Assembly (NCBI GenBank): GCA_002790675.1
Contig: PFVP01000053.1
Location: forward strand, 1 to 25,896
Reading direction: 5' to 3'
Source: Candidatus Moranbacteria bacterium CG_4_9_14_3_um_filter_45_14
GTDB lineage: Bacteria; Patescibacteriota; Minisyncoccia; Moranbacterales; UBA1568
Length of the DNA: 25,896 nucleotides
Shown here: piece by piece, positions 23,332 to 25,896 of the stretch
Numbering within the stretch: position 1 is the stretch's first letter
Layout of the letters: the number at the start of each line of letters is the position of its first letter
The notes under the pieces: model-generated
What the model was told of the DNA's origin: nothing
Database searches by the model: none
What the model saw: only the letters and a program-made list of their open reading frames with translations
Made by a program: the position numbers and the translations under genes

Positions 23332-23359
23332 TTGAGAGAGATAGCAGTTATGTTACAAT
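23332..23359 (+). promoter_or_regulatory. Promoter of ruvA
   Basis: TTGAGA (23332-23337), a 16-base spacer and TACAAT (23354-23359) preceded by TGT, an extended -10. The start is expected near 23366, giving a leader of about 69 nt that contains the AGCTAA repeats. ruvA, femAB and murE could all be read from here. Confidence 0.6.
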
Positions 23360-23391
23360 GAAAAGGCTTTTTCAATAAGAAACTCTCTTTT

Positions 23392-23430
23392 TAAGCTAAA
23401 AAGCTACCAGCTAATGAAGCTAAAAGCTAT
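23392..23430 (+). repeat. AGCTAA word-repeat leader before ruvA
   Basis: AAGCTAAAAAGCTACCAGCT, AATGAAGCTAAAAGCTA: the same degenerate words in the same order as before rpsT (compare AACGAAGCTACAAGCTAA there), ending 4 bases before the ruvA ATG. With the rpsT copy it makes an inverted pair about 145 bases apart. Confidence 0.7.
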
Positions 23431-23434
23431 TCAT

Positions 23435-24004
23435 ATGATCGCGCAACTCGAAGGGAAAATCGCCGGAATAAAAGGAAACGCCGTCATTCTTATGGTTGGT
23501 GGTGTCGGTTACAGGGTGGCTGTTTCTGCCTATACTTTGGGAAAAGTGGCCGGTCAGGAGCAGGTTCTTTTCTATATTCATACGCACGTGAGGGAAGATA
23601 TGTTGGCACTCTATGGATTTTTGAATGAAGAAGAACTGGCGATGTTCGAACTTCTCATCTCTATTTCCGGTATCGGACCGAGAGTGGCGCTTTCTATTCT
23701 TTCCATCGCTGATGTGAAGACGATCTGTACGGCTATCGTGAACAAGGATCCGAGCATTCTTACCCGTGTGTCGGGTGTGGGCAAGAAAACCGCCGAGCGA
23801 GTCATTGTGGAATTGCAAAATAAAGTGGATGCCGTGAATATCGAGGATCAAGCCACAGCTCTCTCTGGACAGGATACTATCCTCGCCCTCACATCGCTTG
23901 GTTATTCTGTCACGGAAGCACGTGAAGCACTCAAGCTCGTACCGGCGGATATCACAGATGTAAGCAAACGCATCCGTCAGGCACTGAAGAATCTGGGCAA
24001 GTAA
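23435..24004 (+). CDS. ruvA: Holliday junction DNA-binding protein RuvA
   Basis: A 189-aa RuvA, the tetramer that holds the four-way junction for RuvB. The start is set by homology at MIAQLEGKIAGIKG (23435); an upstream in-frame ATG at 23414 lies inside the AGCTAA repeat and was rejected. The OB-fold domain ends with the MVGGVGYRVAVS motif, two helix-hairpin-helix motifs follow (LLISISGIGPRVALSIL and LTRVSGVGKKTAERVIVEL), and the C-terminal domain III that touches RuvB is present (ILALTSLGYSVTEAREAL). It is 20 kb from ruvB. The stop codon abuts a palindromic repeat, after which femAB begins. Confidence 0.96.
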   Translation: MIAQLEGKIAGIKGNAVILMVGGVGYRVAVSAYTLGKVAGQEQVLFYIHTHVREDMLALYGFLNEEELAMFELLISISGIGPRVALSILSIADVKTICTAIVNKDPSILTRVSGVGKKTAERVIVELQNKVDAVNIEDQATALSGQDTILALTSLGYSVTEAREALKLVPADITDVSKRIRQALKNLGK

Positions 24005-24024
24005 CTTGTCTGCCGGCAGGCAGG
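24005..24024. repeat. Short GC-rich palindrome between ruvA and femAB
   Basis: CTTGTCTGCC-GGCAGGCAGG pairs across its centre at all ten positions, counting two G-T pairs. It starts on the base after the ruvA stop codon and ends two bases before the first femAB ATG. It is of the same family as 6472-6489 and the tsaE copies. If read through from a TTG at 24006 it would add SAGRQ to the FemAB N-terminus. Confidence 0.75.
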
Positions 24025-24026
24025 AA

Positions 24027-25058
24027 ATGAAGAGAATGAAAGAAATGAATCACACACGGGAACTCCTTCAATCTGAAAATTGGCTCGCCTTTCAGGCATC
24101 CGTCGGGAGAGAGATCATACGATTTTCGTCTGATGATTTCTTGGCGAATGGGATCATTCATCGTCTCCCATTGGTAGGAACGTATCTGTATATACCACGA
24201 GGACCGATAACGGGCAACAGTCAACAATCAACAGGCAACAAACAACAGTTGAGAGGAAATATACAGAAACTCATCGAAGAAGCGAAGGAGAAAAATGTGA
24301 AATGGATCCGGATTGAACCGCAAAACGAAGAGGTTCTTCAGGGAATCAAGGAGGCATTCGATGGGGGTGTGCTACGAGCCCCTCATAATATGCAGCCGAA
24401 AGAAATTTTTGTGATGGATATTACGAAAGATGAGGAGATGCTTTTGGCTCAGATGAAGTCGAAGACCCGTTACAATATCCGTCTGGCCGAAAAACGTGGC
24501 GTGAAAGTCTTTGAGACACGGGAAGAAAAATATATCGCAGCGTTTCTTGATCTCATCACGGCGACGTCAGGACGCAAGGGGATCACTTCGCATTCGAGAG
24601 AGTATTACAAAAAGTTTTTCACAACGTTACCAGGAGAGATGTGTCAGTTGTTTGTGGCTGAATACGAGGGAAGGATCATCGCTGCCAACATCGTTATTTT
24701 TTATGGTGACACCGTCACGTACCTTCATGGTGGCACTGCCGATGAGCACCGTGATGTTATGGCACCGTATCTCTTGCAATGGGAGCAGATCAGGGTGGCG
24801 AAAGCACGAGGACATTATTTTTACGATTTTGGCGGGGTGAAGACAGCGAGCAATCAACACAAAGCAATGAGTAAGAATCAAGAATCGAAGAACAAGAACG
24901 ATTGGAACGGAATTACGAGGTTCAAAGTAGGATTTTCGCCACAGACACAATCGACGATGTATCCTGGCGCGTATGATATCGTTCTCGATGCCAGAGCATA
25001 TTTCTTTTATAATTTTCTCCGTCATCCGAAAAATATCATTCACTCTCTATTCCGATGA
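24027..25058 (+). CDS. FemAB-like peptidyltransferase (peptidoglycan bridge / lipid II aminoacyltransferase)
   Basis: A 343-aa protein of the FemABX family, which has two GNAT-like halves and adds amino acids from aminoacyl-tRNA to lipid II. The core KTRYNIRLAEKRGVKVFE, DLITATSGRKGITSHSREYYKKFF, YEGRIIAANIVIFYGDTVTYLHGGTADEHRDVMAPYLLQWEQIRVAKARGHYFYDFGG and GITRFKVGF is very typical. Two low-complexity insertions break conserved spacing: residues about 61-76 (Q/N-rich, ITGNSQQSTGNKQQ) and about 271-291 (between DFGG and DWNGITRFK). Both are encoded by CAACA/AGAA-type word repeats. The start is uncertain: ATGs at 24027, 24036 and 24045 all have A at -1, unlike other genes here; 24027 is chosen for the AGG just upstream. 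It overlaps murE by four bases (ATGA), so translation is probably coupled. Confidence 0.85.
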   Translation: MKRMKEMNHTRELLQSENWLAFQASVGREIIRFSSDDFLANGIIHRLPLVGTYLYIPRGPITGNSQQSTGNKQQLRGNIQKLIEEAKEKNVKWIRIEPQNEEVLQGIKEAFDGGVLRAPHNMQPKEIFVMDITKDEEMLLAQMKSKTRYNIRLAEKRGVKVFETREEKYIAAFLDLITATSGRKGITSHSREYYKKFFTTLPGEMCQLFVAEYEGRIIAANIVIFYGDTVTYLHGGTADEHRDVMAPYLLQWEQIRVAKARGHYFYDFGGVKTASNQHKAMSKNQESKNKNDWNGITRFKVGFSPQTQSTMYPGAYDIVLDARAYFFYNFLRHPKNIIHSLFR

Positions 25059-25896
25059 AACATTTTCTCTCAAAAATCATTCCGCAAAGTTTGAAAAATC
25101 AGTACCATCTGATGCAAGCCGTCATCGCTTGCGTATGTTTCGGTTTTCCCGCCTACGACTTCGCTCATCGTGCGACGAGCAAAATTGGAAAAAAAATGCA
25201 GGTGATCGGTGTGACAGGCACGAATGGCAAGACCACTACGACGCATCTCATCGCTCGAATTTTGGAACGAGCGGGGAAAAAAGTAGCCGTAGCTTCGACC
25301 ATAAACTTTCAGATAGGAGAGAAAAAATGGGTGAATGCTTCGAAATTCACTACGCTTTCATCGTGGGAACTGCAGAAGTTTCTGCAGGAAGCGCTCCGTA
25401 CCGGCTGTGAGTATGCAGTCATCGAAACTTCCTCGCATGCTCTCGATCAGCATCGAGTGTGGGGGATATCGTATGCCATCGCAGTGATGACCAATGTCAC
25501 ACGTGAACATCTGGATTACCACAAGACGATGTCGACATACCGTTTTGCCAAGGGGCGTTTATTCCGATCGGCCAAGCAGGCGGTCGTCAACCTGGACATG
25601 GAAGACCCTGATTATTTCTGTGTCCGTGAAACAAAGCAGACACTTTTTTATAGTACGAAAGATCCGAATGCGCATTTGTTTGCAGAGCACATCGAACTTG
25701 ATTTCAAAGGAACCGAGTTTACGGTCGATGAGGAGCATTTCCATCTGCATCTTCCCGGATTATTCAATATCGAAAACGCTTTGGCATCTCTCGGTGTAGC
25801 GCGGTTGCTCGATATTGATTTCTCTCTCACAGGAGAGGCTTTGGCAAGTGTCGCCGGCGTGCCAGGAAGGATGGAACTCGTGCCGAACGAGAAAAA
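25055..25896 (+). CDS. murE: MurE-like Mur ligase with short N-terminus (3' end outside window)
   Basis: 280 codons are visible from the ATG at 25055, which overlaps the femAB stop. The ATP-binding motif VIGVTGTNGKTTTTHLI (K59), ASTINFQIGEK, VIETSSHALDQHR, MTNVTREHLDYHKTMSTYRFAKGRLF and LPGLFNIENALASLGVARLL identify a MurE-type ligase, which adds the third residue to UDP-MurNAc-L-Ala-D-Glu. The usual N-terminal UDP-binding domain with its D-S-R motif is missing; only about 47 residues, hydrophobic in the middle (MQAVIACVCFGFPA), precede the P-loop domain. The C-terminal motif that tells diaminopimelate from lysine lies beyond the window. The pairing with femAB supports a role in peptidoglycan stem or bridge synthesis. 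A MurT- or MurC-like ligase is less likely. Confidence 0.85.
   Translation, partial: MKHFLSKIIPQSLKNQYHLMQAVIACVCFGFPAYDFAHRATSKIGKKMQVIGVTGTNGKTTTTHLIARILERAGKKVAVASTINFQIGEKKWVNASKFTTLSSWELQKFLQEALRTGCEYAVIETSSHALDQHRVWGISYAIAVMTNVTREHLDYHKTMSTYRFAKGRLFRSAKQAVVNLDMEDPDYFCVRETKQTLFYSTKDPNAHLFAEHIELDFKGTEFTVDEEHFHLHLPGLFNIENALASLGVARLLDIDFSLTGEALASVAGVPGRMELVPNEK

Noticed and set aside
24006..24026. TTG start for FemAB within the palindrome
   Set aside because: It would translate the repeat (SAGRQ); three ATGs follow within 40 bases.
1..25896. UGA recoding as in Gracilibacteria and Absconditabacteria
   Set aside because: holA and femAB end at TGA at the expected lengths, and no conserved gene needs in-frame TGA.

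Overview
The window looks like a chromosomal segment of an uncultivated member of the Candidate Phyla Radiation (Patescibacteria), probably of the Parcubacteria/Moranbacteria type. This rests on four things: gene content (YebC-RuvC, a 7TM/ATP-grasp/retropepsin set, a DUF3048 protein, FemAB plus a short-headed MurE-like ligase), compact spacing, short GC-rich palindromic repeats of the CTGTCTGYCGRCAGGCAGG kind that also sit inside genes, and almost no Shine-Dalgarno sequences. TGA is a stop codon (holA, femAB), so the genetic code appears standard. No rRNA, tRNA or CRISPR array was seen.

Left third (1-6.3 kb, all minus strand, read right to left): ruvB, a small membrane protein, a PH-domain membrane protein, yebC, ruvC, a seven-helix membrane protein, an ATP-grasp ligase fused to a retropepsin-like protease, and a second ATP-grasp protein cut by the window edge. 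The last three look like a cassette for amino-acid or peptide ligation at the membrane, with ligase and protease in one chain. Upstream of ruvB is a 533-base gene-free stretch. It holds divergent promoters, a dyad in the ruvB promoter, and a candidate structured RNA of about 300 nt with a near-consensus promoter and a terminator-like 3' hairpin.

Middle (6.8-11.7 kb): a 1007-aa protein with two complete PilB/GspE type IV pilus ATPase units in tandem, a DHH-family protein with a degenerate first motif, and divergently tsaE, which carries an in-frame tandem repeat insertion. Then comes an accessory block (11.8-16.5 kb): a single-chain restriction-modification protein related to Type ISP/IIG enzymes and an AAA/DUF4143-like ATPase with its own promoter.

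Right part (16.5-25.9 kb): polA (proofreading residues lost), a small unknown gene behind a promoter followed at once by a terminator-like hairpin, mutM, a DUF3048 protein, holA convergent with rpsT, then ruvA divergent from rpsT with related AGCT-repeat leaders, followed by femAB and a murE-like ligase cut by the window end. DNA repair and replication genes (ruvA, ruvB, ruvC, polA, mutM, holA) are all present but scattered over several transcription units; femAB-murE form a peptidoglycan unit. All 20 start codons outside the femAB/murE pair are ATG preceded by T, usually without a recognisable ribosome binding site. This suggests a start context different from the textbook one.
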